From: Nymphalis io
Lineage: Eukaryota; Arthropoda; Insecta; Lepidoptera; Nymphalidae
DNA: 64,000 nt
Direction of reading: 5' to 3'
NCBI RefSeq assembly: GCF_905147045.1
Contig: NC_065898.1
Span: 4,836,001-4,900,000, forward strand
Shown here: piece after piece, positions 1-10,000 of the stretch
How the letters are laid out: every line of letters begins with the position of its first letter
Position numbering within the stretch: the first letter of the stretch is position 1
Notes under the pieces: model-generated
The model's input: the letters and a program-made list of their open reading frames with translations, nothing else
The model's database searches: none
Told to the model about the DNA's origin: nothing
Translations under genes and position numbers: made by a program

Positions 1-942
1 AATAAGAAACAATGATATTTTAATTTTGTGTATTACTTTTCGACATTTAGGTTATACTTACAAAATTATTTTGGAATGCGTAAATAGTTAAAGTTTTGTA
101 TACTGTACTACACTCGGCACTTAAATCCGCTAAAAACTGCCAAATTCATAACATACCCTGTATCGAAGCTGGTGCCATTCTGGAATGTTCTTGATCTTTT
201 AGGTACTGCTTACAGCTGGAAGCTTTTTCAGCTTGTCCCCCATATAAGATAATCCTTACTCCTTATACTCCATAACTGACAGATTCATTTAACAGAAAGT
301 TGATGCACAGGGACTGCTTGATTCTTTCAGGTCAAGTTCAGAAATAGTAAATTAATTCTCTGAAAAGTGAAAGAAATTCAACAGTATTTTAACCCATAAG
401 GAGAAAAATGGAAAACAGGAAGTGTTTGTGTCAACTTGCATAAAAAAAAATATAATGTAAAAAATTGTTAAGTTTAAGTTTATAATAATTAGTTATGTTT
501 ATAAGCATATGACAAAATGTTGACAGATTTTAATTTTAACTATATATAAGTGGCTTTCTAATCAATGATTACTTTTTGTTTAGTTGAAATAAAAAAAATA
601 AAAAAGAGATTGAAACAAGAAAAAAATATCCCGAAATAATTTTTCAGAAACATTCCCATTTTAATCCCACAAAAGTGTATAAGGCAGTTCTTATAGAATT
701 ATTTTTCTGTAGTACAATTGACTTTTCACGCGCTCAGCGGTAGTCAATCGATTCATATCGCAAATATGGTTTACTTGACTAACATTTGACGTTTAAATCA
801 TGCGCCATTATTGACAATTGTATAATTTTCAAGATTACCCGTTGGTGATTTTACTACGTTTAGTAAAATCAAATTGGATCACTGATATATTCTGCTAATT
901 ACTTTTCTGTTGACATTTTCAAAACTTTTAAGTTCAGTTAGT
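1..942. other. AT-rich non-coding start of window
   Basis: No supported gene. There are several cysteine codons between about 140 and 330, but every frame is interrupted and no splice-flanked exon could be built. The reverse strand near 130-300 has a short open stretch that I could not assign to a family. Confidence 0.4.
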
Positions 943-1068
943 AGTTTAGTAGGACTTTATGCAAGCCCGTCTGAATAGTTTACACACTTTCATCACATAT
1001 TCTACTACCAAACAGTTATACTTTGTATTGTTGTGTACTCGTTTGGGGGGTGAATGAGCCAGTATAAT
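943..1068 (+). repeat. Truncated, diverged copy of the nymphalid SINE (head part)
   Basis: Reads like the 5' part of the SINE that recurs through the window (tttgtgcaagctcgtctggg in better copies, gtgagtgagccagtgtaatt further on). It breaks off at about 1068, where a second copy starts in the opposite orientation, so the two lie head to tail-end as an inverted pair. Confidence 0.6.
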
Positions 1069-1345
1069 TTTTTTTATAGAATAGGAAGGCGGACGAGCAT
1101 ATGGGCCACCTGATGGTAAGTGGTCACCAACGTCCTTAGACATTGGCACTGTAAGAAATGTTAACCATCGCTTACATCGCCAATGCGCCACCAATCTTGG
1201 GACTTAAGACTCCCTTGTTCCTGTAATTTCACTGGCTCACTCACACTTCAAACCGGAATACAACAATACCAAGTACTGCTGTTTTGCGGTAGAATATCTG
1301 GTAAGTGCGCGGTACCTACCCAGACGAGCTTACACAAAGCCCTAT
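1069..1345 (-). repeat. Nymphalid SINE, nearly full length, antisense
   Basis: Starts with the T-run and aggaaggcggacgagcatat, which is the reverse of the A-tailed 3' end, and runs to cgagcttacacaaagccct. The last bases expected at the head of the element (accaccag) are missing, because the (TAA)n tail of the adjacent LINE begins there. Confidence 0.8.
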
Positions 1346-4121
1346 AATAATAATAATAATAATAATCTTTATTTGAAAATATAAGCATTACAGTATTTAC
1401 ACCAAGTCGCTTATATCTACACTAATTACTCAACATTTTTTAATTATTCATACTAATTTAACATAACATACTACAAGGATAAATAAAATAAAATTTAGTA
1501 AAACAAATATAGAATTAAAATTTGTAAACAAAATAAGCTTAAATCTATTTAGGAACCACAAAATTAATTTTTAAAATTCTGAAATATATAAATTTGTTTG
1601 AACATAGTATAAAAGGGATCATAAAATATGTCTACATCTCGACAACGTACGAAGTCATTTAAAAGTTTAACAGCCCTAGCAGTGGGGCTGTTGCTAGCTT
1701 GGGGAGAATGCCACATAGGTGGATAGCAAAACAATCTATGTTGCCGTCTTCCAACACCACGCATATATTTGTCGGGAACATATAAATATATTGATTCGCG
1801 TACAGCAGTGCTATCCACCCTATGCACTAGAATTAAATAGTAAAATTTTATAAGTGCGGCTTCCCGTCTAAGCTGAAGTGAATCTAGACCAACCATACCT
1901 GACACAAACATTGAAGGATAGAGAAAAGGGTAATATCCATATTTACGTTTAAATAAATATCTACAGAATTTTCGTTGAATTTTTTCTAACATTATACTAT
2001 ACATTGCCTCAAGCGGACTCCAAACTATTGCATTATATTCTAATTTACTACGGACATAGGCATTATACAATTGTTCTATTACTTGGGTATTCTTAAATTG
2101 CGATGATATTCTAATAATGAAACCAAGGCATTTATTAGCATCTTTGCATGTTTTAAGTATATGGTCATGAAAATTTAGTTTTCTATCCATTATAACACCT
2201 AAATCCCTGATTTTGGGTACATGTTCCATTGGTGTGTCAGACAGATTATATATATTTTTAATAAGTTTACGAGATCTAGAAAAAGTGATAGTTTTACATT
2301 TTGAATTATTAAATGATAATTTGTTTCTTATAGTCCAGTCAACTACGGCATCGATATCACGTTGTAGCGCTACACAGTCTTTAGTCTCGGTTACAGATAG
2401 GTACAGTTTCAAATCATCAGCAAACATAAGGCATTTGGCATTAGAGATAACACTAGGTAAATCATTTATCATCATCAAAAATTGCATAGGACCCAAGGTA
2501 CTACCTTGACTAACCCCTGATCGTGTATAATACTCTTCCGATTTATACCCGTCTAGCTTAACAAACTGTCTTCGATTTTTTAAATAGTGAGCCATCAATT
2601 CTAAGAGCGAAGTTGAAAATCCTAATAAAGCAAATTTGTTTAAAAGTACATCATTATCTACAAGATCGAAGGCTTTTTTGAAATCAAAGTAGGCGGCATC
2701 TACTTGACAACCAGACTTAACTTTAGTACTTATATAATCTACAAATTCTGTATGATTAGTCAATGTGGAGCGTCCAGGACGAAACCCATGCTGGCAATCA
2801 CTTAATTGCCCCTTTATTTGTATATAAATGATGTTATTAAGAATCGATTCAAATATCTTTCCAAATACACAAAGAACAGCGATTGGTCTATAATTTGTTA
2901 TATCCGTGGACGAGCCCGATTTTGGAATAGGTGTTACTCGGGACACTTTCCACTTGCTAGGGTATAAACATTGTTTAATTGAAAGATTATATATATGAAG
3001 TAACGGCACTTCCAAAGCTGACAAGCAATCTTTTACTAGAAAGGGAGGTATGTTGTCAGGACCAAAAGCAGTTGAAGCTTTTAGTCGCCGTATTGCAAAT
3101 CTGAGTTCAGCAACTGTCACTTTTTCGATGGTTACCGTAGATTGGCAACCAAAGCGATTAGCCTCTGCCTCAGCTATCTTTACGTCTAACAGAGGAGAAG
3201 AATCATGAAACACAGAACTGAAATATTTAGCAAATGAATCAATAGCTTTCTGCCCTTCTACAGCTTTATTCTTATAAGTATATGTTTTTATCTGCTGCCT
3301 AGTTTTACGTTTTTCCTTTACAAATTGCCAAAAACTTGATGGTTCTATATATATATTGTTTTCAACCCTAGATATATAATTTTTAAATTCTATATTTATA
3401 AGATCCTTGACTTTAGTTCTATAGTATTTAAAAAGTTCCCTATTAAACTCCAAATCATAACACTTAAACTTTTTTAGATTAAAATATTTTAATTTTATAT
3501 AATATATTATTTCTTTGGTATACCATTCTGGGTAATTATATTTATTACTTTTGACTATTGTTCTTGTAGGAACGTGTGTACTAATAACACTATTAAGTTT
3601 ATTATATAGCATATCTACGGCTAAGTCTAAATTTAAATGATGTTTTTCAAGTAAGTCGGTCCAGTCAATATTAGCAATATCAACGTACAAGCTATGGAGA
3701 TCTGCTTGCCGAAAGTTCCACTCCGTGATTAAATATTCTCTTGGTGTCGGAGACGTTGGATTTTGTTTTGTTCTAGGAAGTGTGAGCAATATCTCTAGGG
3801 GCGGGTGGTATGCATCCATGGGAACTAGATGTTCCGTATCGGATGATATTTTAATATTATTATGATCTAGAGTAGTTAGTACTAAATCTAAGATACATCC
3901 ATATTTATTGCTAATATTATTACATTGTTGTAACTTACTATATTCCATAAAATTATTAAATTGAGATCTAACACTATTATTGCACGAATTTAAATTGAAA
4001 TCACCAACTATCATAAATGGATATTCAGTATACATATTTATAGCATTTTCTATACATGTTAAAACATCAAGATATTGCTTACTGCTGTAACTGGGTGGTA
4101 AATATACTACACTTCGTTCTC
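1346..4121 (-). mobile_element. Non-LTR retrotransposon (jockey/CR1-like), 5'-truncated
   Basis: Reverse-strand LINE. Its 3' end carries a (TTA)n-type tail, seen as taataataataataataat at 1345-1366, followed by about 200 bp of 3' UTR and then a long open ORF up to about 4121. The endonuclease is cut: reading begins within it (LPPSYSSKQYL, then MIVGDFNLNS), so most of the N-terminal endonuclease is absent. A small SINE fragment lies directly upstream at about 4133. The clade name is an estimate from the reverse transcriptase motifs. Confidence 0.85.
1564..4035 (-). CDS. LINE ORF2: partial endonuclease plus complete reverse transcriptase (823 codons, intact)
   Basis: Retrotransposon polyprotein with no stop or frameshift over 823 codons. 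In order: end of the APE-type endonuclease (MIVGDFNLNS near residue 8), a linker, then reverse transcriptase with FGPDNIPPFLV, NYRPIAVLCVFGKIFE, HGFRPGRST, YFDFKKAFDLVD, SGVSQGSTLGP and the catalytic MFADDLKLYL. A C-terminal region follows. The listed start is only the first Met after the truncation, not a natural start. The intact frame suggests insertion recent enough to have escaped decay, but the missing endonuclease should prevent autonomous movement. Confidence 0.85.
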   Translation of the reverse strand: MYTEYPFMIVGDFNLNSCNNSVRSQFNNFMEYSKLQQCNNISNKYGCILDLVLTTLDHNNIKISSDTEHLVPMDAYHPPLEILLTLPRTKQNPTSPTPREYLITEWNFRQADLHSLYVDIANIDWTDLLEKHHLNLDLAVDMLYNKLNSVISTHVPTRTIVKSNKYNYPEWYTKEIIYYIKLKYFNLKKFKCYDLEFNRELFKYYRTKVKDLINIEFKNYISRVENNIYIEPSSFWQFVKEKRKTRQQIKTYTYKNKAVEGQKAIDSFAKYFSSVFHDSSPLLDVKIAEAEANRFGCQSTVTIEKVTVAELRFAIRRLKASTAFGPDNIPPFLVKDCLSALEVPLLHIYNLSIKQCLYPSKWKVSRVTPIPKSGSSTDITNYRPIAVLCVFGKIFESILNNIIYIQIKGQLSDCQHGFRPGRSTLTNHTEFVDYISTKVKSGCQVDAAYFDFKKAFDLVDNDVLLNKFALLGFSTSLLELMAHYLKNRRQFVKLDGYKSEEYYTRSGVSQGSTLGPMQFLMMINDLPSVISNAKCLMFADDLKLYLSVTETKDCVALQRDIDAVVDWTIRNKLSFNNSKCKTITFSRSRKLIKNIYNLSDTPMEHVPKIRDLGVIMDRKLNFHDHILKTCKDANKCLGFIIRISSQFKNTQVIEQLYNAYVRSKLEYNAIVWSPLEAMYSIMLEKIQRKFCRYLFKRKYGYYPFLYPSMFVSGMVGLDSLQLRREAALIKFYYLILVHRVDSTAVRESIYLYVPDKYMRGVGRRQHRLFCYPPMWHSPQASNSPTARAVKLLNDFVRCRDVDIFYDPFYTMFKQIYIFQNFKN

Positions 4122-4132
4122 AAGGTTTGTGG

Positions 4133-4182
4133 CACATTGGCGATTTAAGGGTTACTAGATATTTCTTACAGTGTCAAAATCT
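4133..4182 (+). repeat. Short SINE fragment
   Basis: Contains caaggtttgtggcacattgg and atttcttacagtgtc, diverged from the central part of the SINE. About 50 bp only. Confidence 0.5.
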
Positions 4183-4704
4183 ATAGTCGGTAGAATGTGC
4201 TAGTCTGTTTTTGTATCCTAAATAAAAAATATATATCTTATAAATAAAGTTATTGTCATTTGTATACTTATCGGATATCATTTTGATAATGTTTGCTTGA
4301 AAATCGCCATGACCAGCAACTTACCACCGATAGCTTACCAAATATCCGTTGTTCGGATAGAACAAATAATGAAATACACATACAAAACTTACTATATAAA
4401 ATTATTAAATAAATCATTTCAAATATATGTATGTATATTGTATATGAATATAAAATTAAAATGCAATATATAATTTTTTTGTGAAATGTACCTATATGTT
4501 CCATTTATCTATTCCAGTTATCTATATTATCTATTGAAAATAGAAAACCGATAATTCTTGAAGGTAGTTCCGATGATAGATATTTCTTCTATTGATGCAT
4601 CGACGTATTATTATTGCTTAGCAATTTAGTAGATACATTATCTCTAGAGAGGTTTGCATTTTATCCTGCGATAATGGACAAGTGGACAGTACGTTTTTAC
4701 GTAA
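4183..4704. other. AT-rich non-coding stretch upstream of the repeat exon
   Basis: No exon recognised. A TAA at 4702-4704 closes the GGGTGGDNT frame upstream, so that frame must be entered by splicing. A possible degenerate acceptor (ttttatcctgcg) precedes 4671. It is followed by bases resembling the start of the gene B last exon (aatggacaa), which may be a trace of common origin or chance. Confidence 0.3.
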
Positions 4705-5279
4705 TTTGGAGGAGGCACAGGCGGAGATAACACCGGGGGTGTCACAGGCGGTGATAACACTGGAGGAGGCACAGGCGGCGATAACACTGGAGGAGGCACA
4801 GGCGGCGATAACACTGGAGGAGGCACAGGCGGCGATAACACCGCAAGGGGCACAGGCGGCGATAACACCGGGGGCGGCACAGGCGGTGATAACACTGGGG
4901 GAGGCACAGGCGGCGATAACACCGGGGGCGGCACATGCGGTGATAACACTGGAGGAGGCACAGGCGGCGATAACACCGGAGGGGGCACAGGCGCCGATAA
5001 CACCGGAGGGGGCACAGGCGGCGATAACACCGGGGGCGGCACAGGCGGTGATAACACTGGAGGAGGCACAGGCGGCGATAACACCGGAGGGGGCACAGGC
5101 GGCGATAATACCGGAGGAGGCACAGGCGGCGATAACACCGGGGGCGGCACAGGCGGTGATAACACTGGAGGAGCCGCAGGCGGCGATAACACCGGGGTCG
5201 GCACAGGCGGTGATAACACTGGAGGCCCAGTAAGTTTGTTCATTTTACCAAAACCAAAAATAATGATAGCGCTTATCAT
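4644..5279 (-). other. Antisense ORF over the minisatellite (PVLSPPVPP repeat, 211 codons); status unclear
   Basis: The reverse strand has an ORF with its own ATG at 5279, beginning MISAIIIFGFGKMNK, then nine-residue units such as PPVLSPPVP, and ending near CKPL. It is open partly because a 27-bp unit without stops leaves frames open along the whole array. It has no signs of splicing or a promoter and no neighbour on that strand nearby. Variable columns are third codon positions in this frame as well, so codon pattern alone does not exclude it. I consider it the less likely coding strand. Confidence 0.3.
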
Positions 5280-5310
5280 TATTTTGTCTTTGTCTGTTTG
5301 GATGTGGTAA
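4705..5310 (+). CDS. Gene A, last exon: GGGTGGDNT repeat protein with GPI-like C-terminal tail
   Basis: Proposed final coding exon. From 4708 to 5220 there are 19 tandem 27-bp units, all the same length, each reading GGGTGGDNT with few substitutions. The same frame then runs without a stop into GPVSLFILPKPK and a strongly hydrophobic end (IMIALIIILSLSVWMW) with TAA at 5308-5310. That is the shape of a GPI-anchor signal, as in the neighbouring Ly6 genes. The frame has no upstream ATG. AGs at 4710-4711 and 4719-4720 could both act as acceptors, and both would give phase-1 entry, the phase used throughout the cluster. No upstream exon was found. The only cysteine is in unit 9, so this is not a Ly6 domain. 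The opposite strand is open too (see the separate entry). Function unknown; a flexible extracellular Gly/Thr/Asn/Asp spacer is an inference. Confidence 0.55.
   Translation, partial: FGGGTGGDNTGGVTGGDNTGGGTGGDNTGGGTGGDNTGGGTGGDNTARGTGGDNTGGGTGGDNTGGGTGGDNTGGGTCGDNTGGGTGGDNTGGGTGADNTGGGTGGDNTGGGTGGDNTGGGTGGDNTGGGTGGDNTGGGTGGDNTGGGTGGDNTGGAAGGDNTGVGTGGDNTGGPVSLFILPKPKIMIALIIILSLSVWMW
4708..5220 (+). repeat. Minisatellite: 19 units of 27 bp
   Basis: Consensus per unit is ggaggaggcacaggcggcga followed by taacacc or taacact. No unit is gained or lost by partial slippage. Shared variation sits in columns 3, 6, 18, 24 and 27; other changes are singletons (units 2, 6, 9, 11, 18, 19). Units 7, 13 and 17 are identical, and units 10-13 and 14-17 are similar blocks, which suggests duplication of four-unit blocks. 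Confidence 0.95.
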
Positions 5311-5678
5311 TCTTCAACTTGCTAAAAATACAAATGGAAATAATATCAAAAGTATTATTCCAAGGTACTGTTTAGTTTTTATTTCATCAAAATCGGTTTC
5401 TATCAAAAGTTGTAACAACTTAAAGTTCACTTATGTATCTTTGTTGTCTACTATTTCAGGCTTATCTAAGAAAATTTAAAGAAATTAAAGTGTGTCTGTG
5501 ATTTTAAAATAACTGCCGGTTTTTAATTTAATAATCCGCGAGTGATATACCGGTGCCACCTATTAATTTAAATATTTTGTTTGAATTAAAATAGGCATTA
5601 CGTACATTACGATTGTAAAGAATTATGTATTCCACGCCGGTGAAGCCGCGAGTTTTGCTAGTTTTTTTTAATAAAAGT
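5311..5678. other. Intergenic, no gene seen
   Basis: AT-rich sequence after the gene A stop. A ten-codon ORF (MEIISKVLFQ) at 5333 is followed by a GT but is too short and too polar to serve as a signal-peptide exon. Confidence 0.4.
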
Positions 5679-5690
5679 AATATTTGACGT

Positions 5691-6673
5691 CCGACCGAAA
5701 TCGTGGCGGTATAACCACACAAATGCTGGAATCCGAAAATGCAAATCCTGATAGCGGGCAGCAGCGCTATTAGTGAAAGATGTCCAGCCACTGCGGTCAC
5801 CAACCCGCCTGCCAAGCGTGGTGACTAAGGCAACTCGATTGGAAAGGACGCGGCATTAATATAAATGGCCAACACATTACACATCTGCGATTTGCCGACG
5901 ACATTGTCATCATGGCGGAGACTCTGCAGGATTTGGAAGAGATGCTAAACAGCCTGAGCGATTCTTCAAGACAAGTAGGTCTCGGGATGAACATTGAAAA
6001 GACCAAAATTATGGCAAACCGTCATGAATCCCCGAGACCAGTGGTCGTAAATGGCTCTCCACTTGAAGTTGTGCAGGAATATATCTACCTGGGCCAAACT
6101 ATACAACTTGGCCGGCACGACTTTGAGAAGGAGGCTAAAAGAAGAATACGTTTGGGCTGGGCGGCATTCGGGAGGTTACGTCATATTTTTGAATCGTCGA
6201 TCCCACAGTCGCTTAAGACCAGGGTCTTCAATCAGTGCGTCCTACCTGTAATGACTTACGGTGCCGAAACGTGGACACTTACCGTAGGACTGGTCCACCA
6301 ATTTAGGGTCGCTCAGCGAGCAATGGAACGCGCGATGCTTGGGGTTTCTCTGGCAGATAGAATCCGAAATGAGGACATTCGCCAGAGAACTAAAGTCACC
6401 GACATCGCGCTTAGAATTAGCTCGCTGAAGTGGAAGTGGGTTGGTCATGTCTCCAGGCGCATTGATGGCCGATGGAGCCGACACGTGTTGGAGTGGAGAC
6501 CACGCTTAGGCAAACGTAGTGTAGGACGCCCTGTGACAAGATGGGCCGACGATTTAAAAAAGGTGGCAGGTTCGGGATGGATGCGGACTGCCCAAGATCG
6601 GGATGGTTGGCGTTCTATGGGGGAGGCTTTCGTCCAGCAGTGGACGGCAAAAGGCTGAAAAAAAAAAAAAAAA
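5691..6673 (+). mobile_element. RTE-like LINE with internal deletion, bounded by 12-bp target-site duplication
   Basis: The direct repeat aatatttgacgt occurs at 5679-5690 and 6674-6685, flanking the element, and the 3' end is a run of A. The first 140 bp (with cactgcggtcaccaacccgc) look like the leader of a common lepidopteran RTE-type element. Around 5830 it jumps straight into the reverse transcriptase near its FADD box, so the endonuclease and most of the polymerase are missing. Having both ends inside one duplication points to insertion of an already deleted or template-jumped copy, or deletion afterwards. Confidence 0.8.
5843..6658 (+). pseudogene. RTE-like reverse transcriptase, C-terminal part
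   Basis: Open from about WKGRGININGQ through HLRFADDIVIMAETL (catalytic FADD) to TGA at 6656-6658. The region after FADD is complete: GLGMNIEKTKIM, then QYIYLG-type segment, VLPVMTYGAETWTLT, RSVGRPVTRWADDLKK and a C-terminal end just before the poly(A). It keeps an open frame although upstream domains are gone. The first ATG lies at 5912, inside the FADD-proximal region, and is not a natural start. Confidence 0.75.
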
Positions 6674-6685
6674 AATATTTGACGT

Positions 6686-6863
6686 TATCAAAATAGAAGC
6701 AGTGTAATTCCAAGTAAAATTAACACTTTTCAATTAAAAAATTAATTTAAAAATTTCAATTCAGAAGTGTTTCATGTATCTATATATATTTTATTTATTT
6801 TATGATATCTTGTCTCCGTATATAGCGACGTTTTGTTTTAATGCTTTTTTTTTAATTTTTTAG
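6686..6863. other. Non-coding stretch before gene B exon
   Basis: AT-rich, ending in a strong pyrimidine tract and tttttaattttttag at 6863. No coding signal. Confidence 0.4.
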
Positions 6864-6969
6864 GCGGAAAACGTATTTAGATCACCTGCAATGCAGCGAT
6901 TTGTCTGACAATCACAGACCACTGATGATTCAGCTCAAGAACCACAATGTGTTGTCACCGCTTATGAAG
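6864..6969 (+). pseudogene. Gene B, probable exon 2 of a Ly6-type gene, frame broken or only partly used
   Basis: A pyrimidine-rich acceptor ends at 6863 and a donor (gaag|gtgagc) follows 6969. The last twenty codons (from about 6911) read through DDSAQEPQCVVTAYE. Joined in phase 1 to the last exon this gives CVVTAYEVNGQRKTKRGC, the spacing between Cys 5 and Cys 6 of the other Ly6 genes. Upstream, that frame meets TGA at 6906-6908. The expected entry frame meets TAG after five codons and TGA later, although it shows ITCNAAICL, reminiscent of the Cys 1-2 region. Length is 106 nt against 162-294 nt in related exons, and not a multiple that conserves phase. Either this exon is decayed, or a shorter exon starts at the AG at 6914-6916 (atcacag) with another exon upstream that I did not find. 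Confidence 0.5.
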
Positions 6970-7002
6970 GTGAGCCCATATTTTCTAAAATAACAGCTTT
7001 TA

Positions 7003-10000
7003 TATTCGCCGGGAGGGCAAATGACTCTACTCCACCTGATGGTAAGTGGTAGTAGAGTCCAAACGCGACGACGGCCAGTACAGACGGGAAAAACGTTCTG
7101 CACTATCCGCCTTCGCCTTGCCGGCCCGCAAGATGCCTCTTCACGCCTCGTTTGAAGGAACCCGGGTTGTAAGAGGAGGGGAACACGTGAGCTGGTAAGG
7201 AATTCCATTTTTTGGAAGTGCGACAAAGAAAGGAGTTGCCAAATTTCTTTGTACGCGATGGAATTGATGTCACAGTTAGGCGGTGACATCGAGAACCAGC
7301 TCGCGTGGACTTAAGAAGGAAGGGGGAAGCAGGGATTAGAGAGAATAATTCCTCAGAGCACTCGCCGTGATACAGTCGATAGAAAGCGCTCAGTGCTGCT
7401 ATCTCACGACGCAATTGTAAAGGTTCAAGGGTGTTTGTGACCTTTACGTCGCCAATAATGCGTACGGCACGTCGCTGCAACCGGTCCAAGGCCTCAAGTA
7501 GGTACTTAGCGGAGCCATCCCAAAGGTGCGAGCAATATTCCACGCAAGACCGTACCTGTGTTTTGTACAGCAGGCACAGTTGTTGAGGCGTGAAAAAGCG
7601 CCGCACCTTGTTCAGAACTCCGAGTTTCCGTGAAGCTGTTTTTATAACAGCCTCGATGTAATCCCTTGGACTAAGGTCGCAGCGAACGTCAATCCCCAGC
7701 ATGGCGATTTTGCTTTGCATCACCAGCGGAGTACCACAGAGGGAGGGAAGAGGGGAAAATGTTGACTTTTTCGCCGTGAGAGCGCATACCTGTGTTTTCT
7801 TGGCATTAAACTCAACAAGATTATCAGAGCCCCATTTGGCGATGAGCTCTAACGTCCTATCAATTCAATGACAAGATTCTCCCACCTCTCCTCAGTTTCC
7901 GCCCGCCCAGCCACTGCGCGTCCGTGGTATCCACCATGCACTGTACTATCATCTGCATAGCAATGTATGTTCCCAAGGGAGAGCATATCATTGATATGAA
8001 AAAGAAAGAGTGTTGGAGATAGCACAGATCCCTGGGGGACCCCAGCATTCACTACATAGAATTGTGAAGCGCAACCATCTACTAAAACACGAAGGCTACG
8101 CTTGTGTAGGAAGCTGGCAATCCAGGTGCATAGCTGAGCAGGCAGACCATATGCCGATAGCTTGGAGAGAAGACTTCTGTGCCAGACCCTGTCGAAAGCC
8201 TTGGAGATATCGAGGCTGACAGCCAACGATTCTCCATGCTTGTCGATAGCTTCACCCCAGAGGTGTGTTACGTACGCTAGAAGATCACCTGTGGACCGTT
8301 TTGGTCGAAACCCGTACTGACGATCATTAATTAGACAGTGATCTTCTAGGTAATGGATCAGTTGGTTGTTTAAAATCCGTTCCATCACCTTACAAAGTAC
8401 TGAGGTGATAGCTATTGGCCGATAATTTGCCGGGTCAGACCGATCCCCTTTTTTGGGAACCGCTTGCACATTAGCTCTTCTCCAAGCCTCCGGCACACTT
8501 CCCGAAGAGAGAGAAAGTTGGAACAGGCGCGTTAACACAGGAGACAGCTCCGCTGCGCACTTCTTCAGCACTATGGCTGGTATTCCATCGGGACCGCTAG
8601 CTTTCCGTACATCAAGTGATTGCAGCTCCGCACGCACATCACGTTGCCTGATTTTAATGTCAGGCATCGTATGGCCACATGCAGGTATTGTAGGTGGCAG
8701 TGCACTACAATCATCGATGACGGAATTGTCGGCAAAGAGTTTAGCCAGGAGATCAGCTTGCTCTTGCGGACTGTGAGCTAGCGATCCGTCCGGATTTCTG
8801 AGCGGTGGCAGCGAAGGTTGGCAGAAATTGTTTTGCACAGACTTGGTCAGACGCCAGAAGCTACGGGAGCCCCTAGGATGCGAAACAAGGTCATGACCAA
8901 TCTGTACAATGCGCTGTGCATCCGCTCTCGTGTACGCCTTTCTACAGGACTTGGAATTTTTATTATAGTTTGCTTTCAGTGAGTCAATGTTAGATGCCCC
9001 GCTAATACAGCCGTTGATCCACTTGCGATATGCCGCCTGCTTAGATGATACAGCATCGACACATTCACGAGTGAACCAACGGTTACGCGTACTCCTACTG
9101 ACGAGATCTGAGCTAGGAATGTAGTATTCCATTCCCAGCATGATCTCGCCAGCAACAGCAGCGGCACTAGCTGTCGGGTCATTCCCACTGAAGCAACGTT
9201 CCTTCCAAGGGACCGACGCATAGTAATCGCGCATACCGTCCCAATCCGCCGACTTATAGTGCCAAACGCGACGTTTGCATACCGCTAGTGGCGGCAGCTT
9301 GGCCTGTGGCACTCTGGTAGAAATAAGGCTGTGATCCGAAGAGCCAAGAGGAGCCTGAACCACAACCTGATATTCCACCGGGTGAGAAGTCAGCAGAAGG
9401 TCCAGTAGAGAAGGTGCTTGCCCATCAATATCTGGGATCCTGGTGGGCTGATCAACCAGTTGGGTCAAGTCATGTGTGAGAGCAAAAGCATGAGCAGTCC
9501 TTCCAGCATGGTCAGTTTTGAGGGATTTCAACCAGGATTCGTGGTGAGCATTAAAATCCCCCAAAAACACCAATTCCGCGTTAGGAAATTGCTCTTGCGC
9601 AGCATCTGCCACCCGACTAAGTTGGTCAAATAATCGGCTTGTCTCCAAGTCACCATTGTGGGATCTGTAGAGGCACACGTAGACTCGGCTCTGACGAACC
9701 AGGTCCACACGTACCACCAACATGGAGAAGGAGGGGTCCTCCAAGCAGCGCAGTCGGTGACAGCAAACATCCGTCCTGACGAACAAGCATACTCCGGCTT
9801 TCGCTTTGAAGGATTCTTCAAGCGTGTAGCCGGGATAATTAAGGTAGCTGGTATCGGCAGGACGGAGTATTTGTGTCTCCGTGAGACACAACATTGCTGG
9901 CCGTGCTGTCTCGAGATGGTGGTGGACAGCGTTGAGGTTAGTGTGGAGTCCTCGGATGTTAGAGAGCTCGACCTCAAACAGCGAGGGTATGGTGGGGGTG

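Noticed and set aside
100..350. Cysteine-rich stretch resembling a Ly6 exon
   Set aside because: Stops in every frame and no matching splice borders.
4682..5233. + strand ORF with EEAQAAITL repeats
   Set aside because: It is the neighbouring frame of the minisatellite. Its variable columns are second codon positions and it ends abruptly after the array. The GGGTGGDNT frame explains the sequence better.
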